Positions 1 through 8,585 of a stretch of DNA of 64,000 nucleotides are shown here, in pieces. Positions within the stretch are counted from its first letter, which is position 1, and each line of letters begins with the position of its first letter. Under the pieces are notes generated by a model. The model saw only the letters and a program-made list of their open reading frames with translations. It had not been told where the DNA came from and made no database searches. Source of the stretch: Pseudomonas abietaniphila (lineage in GTDB: Bacteria; Pseudomonadota; Gammaproteobacteria; Pseudomonadales; Pseudomonadaceae); the NCBI RefSeq assembly GCF_900100795.1, contig NZ_FNCO01000009.1:186001-250000 (forward strand), given 5' to 3'. Made by a program: the position numbers and the translations under genes.

Positions 1-1
1 G

Positions 2-1288
2 CTCAAGGTCTGCCACGAGCGCGGCGTGCCCGTCGTGGCGCGCGGCGCGGGAACAGGCTTGTCCGGTGGCGCCCTGCCCTTGGAAAAAGGCGTGCTGCTG
101 GTGATGGCGCGCTTTAACAAGATCCTGCACATCGACCCCGCCGGACGTTTCGCCCGTGTTCAACCCGGCGTGCGCAATCTGGCCATTTCTCAGGCTGCTG
201 CGCCTCACGACCTCTACTACGCACCCGACCCTTCGTCGCAAATCGCCTGTTCCATCGGCGGCAACGTCGCGGAAAACGCAGGTGGCGTGCACTGCCTCAA
301 GTACGGCCTGACCGTGCACAACCTGCTCAAGGTCGACATCCTGACCGTCGAAGGCGAACGTATGGTGTTGGGCTCGGACGCACTGGACACGCCCGGCTTC
401 GACCTGCTGGCGCTGTTCACCGGCTCCGAGGGCATGCTGGGCATCATCACCGAAGTCACCGTCAAGCTGTTGCCCAAACCGCAAGTCGCGCGGGTGCTGC
501 TGGCGGCGTTCGACTCCGTGGAGAAAGCCGGGCGTGCGGTGGGCGACATCATCGCCGAGGGGATCATTCCGGGCGGGCTGGAGATGATGGACAACCTGGC
601 GATCCGGGCCGCCGAAGACTTTATTCACGCGGGTTACCCGGTCGACGCCGAAGCCATTCTGCTGTGCGAACTCGACGGCGTGGAAGCCGACGTTCACGAC
701 GACTGCGACCGGGTTCGCGCCGTGCTTGAAAAAGCCGGCGCCACCGAAGTGCGCCAGGCCAAAGACGAAGCCGAGCGCGTGCGTTTCTGGGCCGGTCGTA
801 AAAATGCGTTTCCTGCGGTGGGTCGGTTGTCACCCGATTACTACTGCATGGACGGCACCATTCCGCGCCGGGAATTGCCGGGGGTGCTCAAAGGCATCTC
901 GGCCTTGTCCGAAGAATACGGGCTGCGCGTGGCCAACGTGTTTCATGCCGGCGACGGCAACATGCACCCTTTGATTCTGTTCGATGCGAACCAACCGGGC
1001 GAGCTGGACAGGGCCGAAGCGCTGGGCGGCAAGATTCTCGAGCTGTGCGTGAAAGTCGGCGGCAGCATTACCGGCGAGCACGGGGTCGGCCGCGAGAAGA
1101 TCAATCAGATGTGCGCGCAGTTCAACAGCGACGAACTGACGTTGTTCCATGCGGTAAAAGCGGCGTTTGACCCCAGCGGTATGCTCAATCCCGGCAAGAA
1201 CATCCCGACGCTGCATCGTTGCGCCGAATTCGGTGCGATGCACGTGCACATGGGCAAGCTGCCCTTCCCTGAACTGGAGCGTTTCTGA
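2..1288 (+). CDS. glcD: Glycolate oxidase subunit GlcD (5'-truncated by window edge)
   Basis: This is the FAD-binding catalytic subunit of membrane-associated glycolate oxidase (glycolate to glyoxylate, with GlcE and GlcF). The reading frame is open from base 2, so the true start lies to the left; about 428 residues are present against roughly 499 in the family. Visible are the PCMH-type FAD-binding fold (ARGAGTGLSGG near the start, then CSIGGNVAENAGG) and the C-terminal FAD-oxidase domain with the GDGNMHP and TGEHGVGREK motifs. The stop overlaps the glcE start by one base (TGATG), which implies translational coupling. The order D-E-F-G-B is the usual glc operon order. Confidence 0.96.
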   Translation, partial: LKVCHERGVPVVARGAGTGLSGGALPLEKGVLLVMARFNKILHIDPAGRFARVQPGVRNLAISQAAAPHDLYYAPDPSSQIACSIGGNVAENAGGVHCLKYGLTVHNLLKVDILTVEGERMVLGSDALDTPGFDLLALFTGSEGMLGIITEVTVKLLPKPQVARVLLAAFDSVEKAGRAVGDIIAEGIIPGGLEMMDNLAIRAAEDFIHAGYPVDAEAILLCELDGVEADVHDDCDRVRAVLEKAGATEVRQAKDEAERVRFWAGRKNAFPAVGRLSPDYYCMDGTIPRRELPGVLKGISALSEEYGLRVANVFHAGDGNMHPLILFDANQPGELDRAEALGGKILELCVKVGGSITGEHGVGREKINQMCAQFNSDELTLFHAVKAAFDPSGMLNPGKNIPTLHRCAEFGAMHVHMGKLPFPELERF

Positions 1289-2385
1289 TGGGTGCCGAAC
1301 GTCAACCCCATTTCACCGCGCAGGATCGCGACGCCAGCGACGTGCTGCTGGAACAGGTCAACCAAGCCATTGAAAGCGGCCTGCCGCTGCGTATTCAGGG
1401 CGCCAACAGCAAGTCATTCCTGGGCCGGGAAGTCGCCGGGGAAGTGCTCGACACTCGGGCTCATCGCGGCATCGTGACGTACGACCCGACCGAACTGGTC
1501 ATCACTGCCCGCGCCGGAACCCCGCTCAGCGAACTCAACGCTGCGCTGGACGCTGCCGGACAGATGCTGCCGTGCGAGCCGCCCACCTTCAGTGACGGCG
1601 GCGTGGGCGATGCAACGGTGGGCGGCATGATCGCGGCGGGCTTGTCCGGTCCGCGCCGGCCGTGGTCAGGCTCGGTGCGCGATTTTGTTCTCGGCACGCG
1701 CGTCATCACCGGTTTGGGCAAACACCTGAAATTCGGCGGCGAGGTGATGAAAAACGTCGCCGGTTATGACCTCTCGCGTTTGATGGCCGGCAGTTTCGGT
1801 TGCCTGGGATTGATCACCGAAGTCTCACTGAAAGTGCTGCCCAAGCCACGCCTGTGCACCAGCATCGCATTGGAGATGGACAGCGCCCGTGCCCTCGCCC
1901 GCTTGGCTGAATGGGGCCAGCAGCCGTTACCGATCAGTGCGGCCAGTCACGATGGCCGTGTGCTGAGGCTGCGCCTGGAAGGTGGCGAAGGCTCGGTGGC
2001 GGCGGCCCACGATCGCCTGGGCGGCGAATCCATCGACCCGGCTTACTGGCGAGCGCTGAACGAGCATCGGCTGGACTTCTTCACCGATGGCCGACCGCTG
2101 TGGCGGCTGTCGCTGCCGACCAATACCGCTGTGCTCGACCTACCGGGCGATCAATTGATCGACTGGGGTGGCGCGCAACGCTGGCTCAAATCCGACGCCA
2201 GCGGCAGCGAGATTCGCGCCATCGTCAGCGCGGTTGGCGGGCATGCGCTCTCTTACAGCCACGGCCTGGACGACAGCCCGTTTCAGCCCTTGGCGGCGCC
2301 GCTCCTGCGCTATCACCGCCAGCTCAAGGCGCAACTCGATCCGCACGGAATCTTCAATCCGGGCCGAATGTACGCAGAGATCTGA
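1288..2385 (+). CDS. glcE: Glycolate oxidase FAD-binding subunit GlcE
   Basis: A 365-residue subunit of glycolate oxidase. It carries a single PCMH-like FAD-binding domain (the PTELVITARAGTPLSEL region, then the GPRRPWSGSVRDFVLG and MKNVAGYDLSRLMAGSFG segments) but lacks the full C-terminal domain of GlcD, as expected for GlcE. It starts in the TGATG overlap with glcD and ends three bases before glcF, so D, E and F are almost certainly cotranscribed and made in fixed ratio. Confidence 0.96.
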   Translation: MGAERQPHFTAQDRDASDVLLEQVNQAIESGLPLRIQGANSKSFLGREVAGEVLDTRAHRGIVTYDPTELVITARAGTPLSELNAALDAAGQMLPCEPPTFSDGGVGDATVGGMIAAGLSGPRRPWSGSVRDFVLGTRVITGLGKHLKFGGEVMKNVAGYDLSRLMAGSFGCLGLITEVSLKVLPKPRLCTSIALEMDSARALARLAEWGQQPLPISAASHDGRVLRLRLEGGEGSVAAAHDRLGGESIDPAYWRALNEHRLDFFTDGRPLWRLSLPTNTAVLDLPGDQLIDWGGAQRWLKSDASGSEIRAIVSAVGGHALSYSHGLDDSPFQPLAAPLLRYHRQLKAQLDPHGIFNPGRMYAEI

Positions 2386-2388
2386 ACC

Positions 2389-3612
2389 ATGCAGACCACC
2401 CTGAGCGAACAGGCAAAACGCCTGCCCCGCGGCGAAGAAGCCGAAAGCATTTTGCGCAGTTGCGTGCATTGCGGTTTCTGCAACGCCACCTGCCCGACCT
2501 ACCAACTGCTTGGCGATGAGCTGGACGGCCCGCGCGGGCGAATTTACCTGATCAAGCAAGTCCTGGAAGGCAAGGAAGTCACCGAGAAAACCCAGCTGCA
2601 CCTGGACCGTTGCCTGTCCTGCCGCAACTGCGAAACCACCTGCCCGTCCGGCGTGAATTATCACAACCTGCTGGACATCGGTCGTGCCGTGGTCGACGCC
2701 GCCGTGCCCCGTCCCCTGAGCCAGCGCATGTTGCGCGAGAGCCTGCGCGCCGTGGTGCCGAACGCCGGCCTGTTCAAGACGCTCACGCAGATGGGCAATT
2801 CGTTTCGCCCCCTGCTGCCGGGCTCGCTCAAGGACAAGTTGCCCGGCAACATTCGTCCGGCCAAAGCCCGCCCCACGCAACAACATGCCCGGCAGGTGCT
2901 CATTCTTGAAGGCTGCGTGCAGCCGGGCCTTTCACCCAACACCAACGCCGCAACCGCACGGGTGCTGGATCGCCTGGGAATCAGCGTGAAATCGATCGCG
3001 CAGGCCGGGTGCTGCGGCGCGGTGGATTACCACTTGAATGCACAGGAACAAGGCCTGGACCGCGCCCGGCGCAACATCGATGCCTGGTGGCCGAGCGTGC
3101 AGGCCGGTGCTGAAGCCATTGTGCAAACGGCCAGCGGTTGCGGTGCGTTCGTCAAGGATTACGGCCATATGCTGCGCGACGATCCGGCGTACGCCGACAA
3201 GGCAGCCAAAGTCAGCGCCCTGACCAAAGACCTGGTGGAGGTGCTGCGTGTCGAACCCCTGGAAAAACTCGGGGCCTGCACCAGCGCAAAACTGGCGTTT
3301 CATTGTCCCTGCACCCTGCAGCACGCGCAGAAACTCGGCGGCGCGGTGGAGGCGGTGCTGACCCGACTGGGGTTCAACCTGACCACGGTTCCTGACAGTC
3401 ACCTATGCTGTGGCTCGGCAGGCACGTACTCGATCACCCAACCGGTGCTGTCGAAGCAATTGCGCGACAACAAAATGAATGCGCTGGAAAGCGGCCGACC
3501 TGAGGTCATCGCGACCGCCAACATCGGTTGCCAGACCCACCTGGCCAGCGCGGGCCGCACACCGGTCAAGCACTGGATCGAACTCATCGAGGACGCGCTG
3601 CATCCAAGTTGA
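2389..3612 (+). CDS. glcF: Glycolate oxidase iron-sulfur subunit GlcF
   Basis: A 407-residue electron-transfer subunit. Two ferredoxin-type 4Fe-4S clusters are visible: C25-x2-C28-x2-C31-x3-C35 and C75-x2-C78-x2-C81-x3-C85. They are followed by two cysteine-rich CCG domains (GCVQPG with AGCCGAVDYH, and CPCTLQHAQK with CCGSAGTYS), as in GlpC and heterodisulfide-reductase-like subunits. It passes electrons from the GlcD flavin to the quinone pool at the membrane. It lies directly behind glcE. Confidence 0.96.
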   Translation: MQTTLSEQAKRLPRGEEAESILRSCVHCGFCNATCPTYQLLGDELDGPRGRIYLIKQVLEGKEVTEKTQLHLDRCLSCRNCETTCPSGVNYHNLLDIGRAVVDAAVPRPLSQRMLRESLRAVVPNAGLFKTLTQMGNSFRPLLPGSLKDKLPGNIRPAKARPTQQHARQVLILEGCVQPGLSPNTNAATARVLDRLGISVKSIAQAGCCGAVDYHLNAQEQGLDRARRNIDAWWPSVQAGAEAIVQTASGCGAFVKDYGHMLRDDPAYADKAAKVSALTKDLVEVLRVEPLEKLGACTSAKLAFHCPCTLQHAQKLGGAVEAVLTRLGFNLTTVPDSHLCCGSAGTYSITQPVLSKQLRDNKMNALESGRPEVIATANIGCQTHLASAGRTPVKHWIELIEDALHPS

Positions 3613-3661
3613 TCGCAGACCGTCTTCTCCCTTTCGCCACCCTCTTCATCAGGAGAACTTC

Positions 3662-4069
3662 ATGAAAACCAAATCCGTACTGACCCAGACCGAAGTCACG
3701 CAAATCCTCGCCGCCGCCCGCGCCGAAGCTCAGGCCAACGGCTGGGCCGTGTCCATCGCCGTGACCGACGACGGCGGCCACCTGCTGGGCTTCGAGCGCC
3801 TGGACGGTTGCGCGCCGATTGGCGGCTATATCGCCATCGAAAAGGCCCGCACCTCGGCGCTGGGCCGTCGCGAGTCCAAAGGCTACGAGGAGATGGTCAA
3901 TGGCGGTCGCACCGCATTCGTGACCGCGCCGCTGCTGACCTCGCTGGAAGGCGGCGTGCCGGTGATCGTGGGCGGCGAAACCATCGGTGCGGTGGGTGTG
4001 TCCGGCGTAAAAGCCGACCAGGATGCGCAAGTCGCCAAGGCCGGTGTCGCAGCGGTGAACGCGGGATAA
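3662..4069 (+). CDS. glcG: GlcG, DUF336 / HbpS-like protein
   Basis: A 135-residue protein of the GlcG/HbpS (DUF336) family, a single compact domain found in glc operons. Its role in glycolate metabolism is not settled; relatives bind haem or cobalamin-type ligands. The ATG at 3662 is chosen because an AGGAGAA ribosome site lies just upstream and the family starts here; the frame is open further back only by overlap with glcF. It sits between glcF (49 bases) and glcB. Confidence 0.9.
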   Translation: MKTKSVLTQTEVTQILAAARAEAQANGWAVSIAVTDDGGHLLGFERLDGCAPIGGYIAIEKARTSALGRRESKGYEEMVNGGRTAFVTAPLLTSLEGGVPVIVGGETIGAVGVSGVKADQDAQVAKAGVAAVNAG

Positions 4070-4101
4070 ATGCTGCACTGCTTTTGATTCTGCCCGGAGG
4101 G

Positions 4102-4246
4102 CGTAGGAGCAAGCTTGCTCGCGATCTGCCGGGAACCGGCAGCAAATGATCCATACGCGGAGTGTCAGAGGTTTCGCGCGATCAGGGTTTACTGCCGCTT
4201 CGCGCCAGATCGTCCGAGTGCGGCCCAGAACAAGCGCGCTCCTACA
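4102..4246. repeat. Extragenic palindromic repeat between glcG and glcB
   Basis: The element opens with GTAGGAGCAAGCTTGCTCGC, contains the CTGCCGGGAACCGGCAG mini-palindrome, and closes with GCGCGCTCCTAC, so its ends are inverted. It belongs to the same family as the elements at 21515, 21656, 27686 and 50656. Lying inside an operon, it may affect mRNA stability between glcG and glcB. Confidence 0.8.
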
Positions 4247-4322
4247 CATAAGGCGTGATGCAGAAATGCCCATCCGCCATCGACGGAAAGCGCATAGACA
4301 TGTTTTTAACGGAGAACCCGAG

Positions 4323-6503
4323 ATGACCGAATTCGTCAACAGCCACAACCTGAAGGTCGCGGCCAACCTGAAACGCTTTGTCGACGAGGACGTGCTTCCC
4401 GGAACGGGACTGGACCCGGACGTCTTCTGGGCCGATTTTGACTCGCTGATCCACGACCTGGCGCCCATCAACCGTGAACTGCTGGCCGAGCGCGACCGGA
4501 TTCAGGTGCAGATGGACAAATGGCACAAGTCCAATCCGGGCCCTGTCACCGACATGCCTGCCTACATCGCCTTCCTCGACTCCATCGGCTACCTGCAACC
4601 GGTGCCGGCCGAGGTTCAGGCGACCACCAGCAAGGTCGACATTGAAGTCAGCGAACAGGCCGGTCCGCAGCTCGTGGTGCCCGCCGCCAATGCGCGTTAC
4701 GCACTCAACGCCGCCAACGCCCGTTGGGGCTCGCTGTATGACGCGCTGTACGGCACCGATGCGATTTCCAGCGCCAACGGTGCGGAGATCAAGGCCGGTT
4801 ACAACCCGCTGCGTGGCGAAAAAGTCATCGCCTTCGCCCGTGCGCTGCTCGACGAAGCAGCACCGCTGGCGTCCGGCTCCCATGTCGACGCCAAGGCCTA
4901 CGCCGTGGACAGCGGCGAACTGCGGGTGACCCTGGCCGACGGCAGCCAGTCGCGCCTCGCACAGCCGGAAAAATACGTCGGCTATCAGGGTGACCCCCAG
5001 CAGCCCACTGCGATCCTGCTGAAAAACCACGGCCTGCACATCGAAATCCAGATTGATCCGACCAGCCCGATCGGCAGCAGCGACCCCGCGGGCATCAAAG
5101 ACCTGCTGATGGAAGCGGCGCTGTCGACGATCATCGACTGCGAAGACTCCGTGGCGGCCGTTGACGCCGACGACAAGCTGGTGATCTACCGCAACTGGCT
5201 GGGCCTGATGAAGGGCGACCTGACCGAAGCGTTGGTCAAGGGCGGCAAGACCATCACTCGCCGACTCAACCCCGATCGCGAATACACCGCCGCCGATGGC
5301 AGCCACATCACCCTGCACGGTCGTTCGCTGCTGTTCATCCGCAACGTCGGCCATCTGATGACCAACCCGGCGATCCTTTACGACGGCAAAAAGGAAATTC
5401 CGGAAGGTATTCTCGACGGCGTGATCACCAGCCTGATCGCGCTGCACGATCTGCACAATCGCGGCAACTCGCGTGCGGGCAGTGTCTACATCGTCAAACC
5501 GAAGATGCACGGCCCGGCCGAAGTGGCCTTCGCCGATCAACTGTTCAGCCGCATCGAAGACGTTCTGAAGATCCCGCGCAACACCCTGAAAATGGGGATC
5601 ATGGACGAAGAGCGGCGCACCAGTGTCAACCTCAAGGCCTGCATCAATGCCGCGTCCGCACGGGTCGCGTTCATCAACACCGGCTTCCTAGACCGCACCG
5701 GCGACGAGATGCACACCTCGATGGAAGCAGGCCCGATGCTGCGCAAGGGCGACATGAAGGCCACGCCGTGGATCAAGGCCTACGAGCGCAGCAACGTGCT
5801 GGTCGGTCTGGCCTGTGGTCTGCGCGGTCGGGCGCAGATCGGCAAAGGCATGTGGGCAATGCCGGACCAGATGGCCGACATGCTGGCGCAAAAGATCGGC
5901 CATCCGAAGTCCGGTGCGACCACCGCCTGGGTGCCTTCACCAACCGCCGCCACCCTGCACGCCCTGCACTATCACAAGGTCGATGTGAAGGCGGTGCAAC
6001 TGGAGCTGGAACAGGTTGATCTGGACAGCGTCAGCGAAGACATTCTGCTCGACCTGTTGAGCATCCCGGTTGTGGCCGAAGCGAACTGGACCGACGAGCA
6101 GATTCGCGAAGAGGTCGAGAACAATGCGCAAGGGCTGTTGGGCTACGTCGTGCGTTGGGTCGAGCAAGGCGTCGGCTGTTCCAAGGTGCCGGACATCCAC
6201 AACGTCGGCTTGATGGAAGACCGCGCCACGCTGCGCATCTCCAGTCAGCACATCGCCAACTGGCTGCGCCACAAGGTGATCGACGATCACTACGCGCTGG
6301 AAACTCTCAAGCGCATGGCGAAGGTCGTGGACAAGCAGAACGCCGGCGATTCGGCCTACAAACCGATGGCGGAAAACTTCGACACATCGGACGCGTTTCA
6401 GGCCGCATGTGAACTGGTGTTCAAAGGCCGTGAACAGCCGAGCGGGTACACCGAACCGCTGCTGCACGCGTTCCGGTTGGCGTATAAGAAAGAAGACAAG
6501 TAA
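4323..6503 (+). CDS. glcB: Malate synthase G
   Basis: A 726-residue enzyme that condenses glyoxylate with acetyl-CoA to malate, consuming the product of glycolate oxidase. The length matches the G isoform. The IDCEDSVAAVD segment and the NTGFLDRTGDEMHT segment around residue 454 are malate synthase G active-site signatures. The frame is open upstream to 4146, but the ATG at 4323 is preceded by ACGGAGAACCCGAG and begins with the family's MTEF...LKVAANLKRFVDE opening. It is the last gene of the glc operon and is convergent with gntR. Confidence 0.97.
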   Translation: MTEFVNSHNLKVAANLKRFVDEDVLPGTGLDPDVFWADFDSLIHDLAPINRELLAERDRIQVQMDKWHKSNPGPVTDMPAYIAFLDSIGYLQPVPAEVQATTSKVDIEVSEQAGPQLVVPAANARYALNAANARWGSLYDALYGTDAISSANGAEIKAGYNPLRGEKVIAFARALLDEAAPLASGSHVDAKAYAVDSGELRVTLADGSQSRLAQPEKYVGYQGDPQQPTAILLKNHGLHIEIQIDPTSPIGSSDPAGIKDLLMEAALSTIIDCEDSVAAVDADDKLVIYRNWLGLMKGDLTEALVKGGKTITRRLNPDREYTAADGSHITLHGRSLLFIRNVGHLMTNPAILYDGKKEIPEGILDGVITSLIALHDLHNRGNSRAGSVYIVKPKMHGPAEVAFADQLFSRIEDVLKIPRNTLKMGIMDEERRTSVNLKACINAASARVAFINTGFLDRTGDEMHTSMEAGPMLRKGDMKATPWIKAYERSNVLVGLACGLRGRAQIGKGMWAMPDQMADMLAQKIGHPKSGATTAWVPSPTAATLHALHYHKVDVKAVQLELEQVDLDSVSEDILLDLLSIPVVAEANWTDEQIREEVENNAQGLLGYVVRWVEQGVGCSKVPDIHNVGLMEDRATLRISSQHIANWLRHKVIDDHYALETLKRMAKVVDKQNAGDSAYKPMAENFDTSDAFQAACELVFKGREQPSGYTEPLLHAFRLAYKKEDK

Positions 6504-6532
6504 AGCTGTCCCAGGAAGACTGCAGCACCTGT

Positions 6533-6617
6533 GGGAGCTGCAGGAGGTAACGACGGTGGCGAAAGCGGTTTACCTGACACACTGCATTCGCCACCGTCGT
6601 TACCTCCTGCAGCTCCC
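6533..6617. repeat. Perfect 31-bp inverted repeat between convergent glcB and gntR
   Basis: The arms at 6533-6563 and 6587-6617 are exact reverse complements over 31 bases, with a 23-base loop. The arms begin GGGAGCTGCAGGAGG. The structure sits between the glcB and gntR stops, so the transcript hairpin could end or protect both messages. There is no T-tract right after it, so a simple intrinsic terminator is less likely than a stabilising hairpin or REP-type element. Confidence 0.85.
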
Positions 6618-6664
6618 GCAACGAGATGTGTCAGCCAGAAATCCCGGTCCGCACACCATCGTGA

Positions 6665-7681
6665 TCAGGTGCTTTCCCGCACCACCAGCTCAAACCCCAG
6701 ATCGACCTGCGCCTGCTGAACATTGCCGTCCAGCAAGCCGAGCAGCAATTGCGCGGCGCGCTGACCGACTTCTTCACGGGGGGTACGAATGGAGGTCAGA
6801 CGCGGCACCATATGGGCCGAGCCTGGCAAGTCGTTGAAGCCGATCAGCGACACTTGCTCAGGAATCTTGATCCCGCGACGCAATGCCTCCAGCGCAGCCC
6901 CTTGCGCCAGGTCGTCGTTACAGAAGAAGACCCCGTCCACGTCCGGATGCTCTGCCAGCAGACGCGCAAACAACTCGCCGCCCAGGCCGATCGAGGACGG
7001 CAGCGGCGAGGCCATCTGCAAGGTTTCGTCATACAGCCCTTGCGCTTCCAGTGCTCCGCGAAACCCCGTGCCGCGCTGAATCACCCGTGGGTCCAGTTGC
7101 GCCGACACATACGCCAGACGCCGACGCCCACGGCTCAACAAATGCCGCGCCGCCTCGGCGCCCGCCTGCTGCTGGGAAAAGCCCACGCAAGGCTCCGCGC
7201 GCGCAGGGTCGAGCTCCATCATGTGCACGCACGGTACACCACTCGCCGCCAGCAGCTGTTGCGCAGCCTGACTGCGATCGAAGCCGGTCAGCAAAATGCC
7301 ACGCGGTCGGTTCGCCAGATGGCTGCGCAACAGGTTTTCTTCTTCTATAGGCGAGTAGTGATAGTTACCGATCACCACTTCCAGCCCGCGCGGGCGCAAG
7401 ACGGTTTGAATGGCTTCCAGTGTCTCAATGAACAACTGGTTGGACAGGGACGGCACCAGCACCACGACCGACTGACTTTGCGAGGAAGCCAGCGCACGGG
7501 CAGCAGGGTTGGCGACATAGCCTAGACTCTGCGCAGCGGCACGGACTTTCTCCACCAGTTCCGGCGCCACCGTGGCCACGCCACGCAGTGCTCGGGAAGC
7601 GGTAATCGGGGAGACGGCGGCCAGTTTCGCGACTTCATTGAGCGTGGGACGACCGGTGGAGCGGGAACCAATGCGTGTCAT
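6665..7681 (-). CDS. gntR: Gluconate operon repressor GntR (LacI family)
   Basis: A 338-residue LacI/GalR-type regulator. The N-terminal helix-turn-helix spans about residues 12-60 (PTLNEVAKLAAVSPITASRA) and is followed by a periplasmic-binding-protein-like effector domain. It is divergent from gntK-gntT, and the gluconate context identifies it. In the known system gluconate or 6-phosphogluconate relieves repression. A half-conserved copy of the operator lies 60 bases upstream of its own start, which suggests autoregulation. Confidence 0.92.
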   Translation of the reverse strand: MTRIGSRSTGRPTLNEVAKLAAVSPITASRALRGVATVAPELVEKVRAAAQSLGYVANPAARALASSQSQSVVVLVPSLSNQLFIETLEAIQTVLRPRGLEVVIGNYHYSPIEEENLLRSHLANRPRGILLTGFDRSQAAQQLLAASGVPCVHMMELDPARAEPCVGFSQQQAGAEAARHLLSRGRRRLAYVSAQLDPRVIQRGTGFRGALEAQGLYDETLQMASPLPSSIGLGGELFARLLAEHPDVDGVFFCNDDLAQGAALEALRRGIKIPEQVSLIGFNDLPGSAHMVPRLTSIRTPREEVGQRAAQLLLGLLDGNVQQAQVDLGFELVVREST

Positions 7682-7741
7682 GCGTTGCCAACTGATTGGA
7701 AGGAAAAGCTGAAGGGGTCGCGATTGTTTCGGATGGGCTCT

Positions 7742-7757
7742 AAGGTAGCGCTATCTC
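7742..7757. promoter_or_regulatory. Candidate GntR operator 1 (upstream of gntR)
   Basis: AAGGTAGCGCTATCTC is an imperfect palindrome centred on GC|GC that matches the two operators at 7885 and 8494. It lies 60 bases upstream of the gntR start. A central CG step is typical of LacI-family operators. Confidence 0.72.
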
Positions 7758-7884
7758 ACGGAGGCCCGCAACTTTCTTCGATCGTACTCACGAACGGAAC
7801 CGATGCATCTCATGGATCAGCGAGATACCCATAACAATGACTACACCCGGAAACAGTCTTGCCGGTTTTGCACACCATCCGGCA

Positions 7885-7900
7885 AAGACAGCGCTGTCTT
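7885..7900. promoter_or_regulatory. Candidate GntR operator 2 (upstream of gntK)
   Basis: AAGACAGCGCTGTCTT is a perfect 16-bp palindrome ending 15 bases before the gntK ATG, where bound repressor would block transcription or early elongation. Confidence 0.82.
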
Positions 7901-7915
7901 CGGGACGAGGTTTTT

Positions 7916-8470
7916 ATGACTACTGCTCCACATGCAATATCCGCCGTTGTGGTAATGGGTGTTTCCGGCTGCGGCAAAAGCGCCGTCGGCGCTGAAATTG
8001 CCAAGAACTGCGGCGGTCGCCTTATCGAAGGCGATGCGTTCCATCCTCAAGCGAACATCGACAAGATGAGCGCTGGCCATCCCCTCGATGACGAAGACCG
8101 CGCAGGCTGGTTGACCCGTTTGGGCGAAGAAGTGGCCAACGCGCTGAAGAATGGCGAAAAGCCGGTCCTGACCTGCTCCTCCCTCAAGCTCATCTACCGT
8201 GACCGTCTGCGTGCAGCCGTGCCAGGGCTTGGTTTCGTGTTTCTGGAACTGACCAAGGAGCTGGCGACCGAGCGTTGCTCGCACCGCCCAGGGCATTTCA
8301 TGCCGGCCAGTCTTGTCGACAGCCAGTTCGCGACCCTCGAGCCGCCCTACGGTGAAGACCGGACGCTGGTCGTCGATGCGACCAAAACCATCGAGACCAT
8401 CGGTGCCGAAGCGGCGACCTGGTGGACGGCTTCGCAAACCCAATCTGCCAACGCTCTCACCGGCTCCTGA
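7916..8470 (+). CDS. gntK: Gluconokinase
   Basis: A 184-residue kinase that phosphorylates gluconate to 6-phosphogluconate with ATP, feeding the Entner-Doudoroff pathway. The P-loop GVSGCGKS is at residues 15-22. The EGDAFHPQANIDKMSAGHPL segment and the ELTKELATER region are typical of the small GntK family. The ATG at 7916 follows GACGAGG; a longer frame from 7859 would run through the operator and is not chosen. Confidence 0.96.
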   Translation: MTTAPHAISAVVVMGVSGCGKSAVGAEIAKNCGGRLIEGDAFHPQANIDKMSAGHPLDDEDRAGWLTRLGEEVANALKNGEKPVLTCSSLKLIYRDRLRAAVPGLGFVFLELTKELATERCSHRPGHFMPASLVDSQFATLEPPYGEDRTLVVDATKTIETIGAEAATWWTASQTQSANALTGS

Positions 8471-8493
8471 TCCTGGATCCGGCGTGAGCGACA

Positions 8494-8509
8494 AAGATAG
8501 CGCTGTCTT
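8494..8509. promoter_or_regulatory. Candidate GntR operator 3 (gntK-gntT gap)
   Basis: AAGATAGCGCTGTCTT differs from the perfect copy at 7885 by one base. It lies in the 115-base gap before gntT, so gntT probably has its own GntR-controlled promoter in addition to any read-through from gntK. Confidence 0.78.
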
Positions 8510-8585
8510 CTTGTGTGCACACGGCAGTGAACAACAGCGCTGAGCAGTAGCTCCAAAAAAACAAAATACAACGGAGAGACACCCC

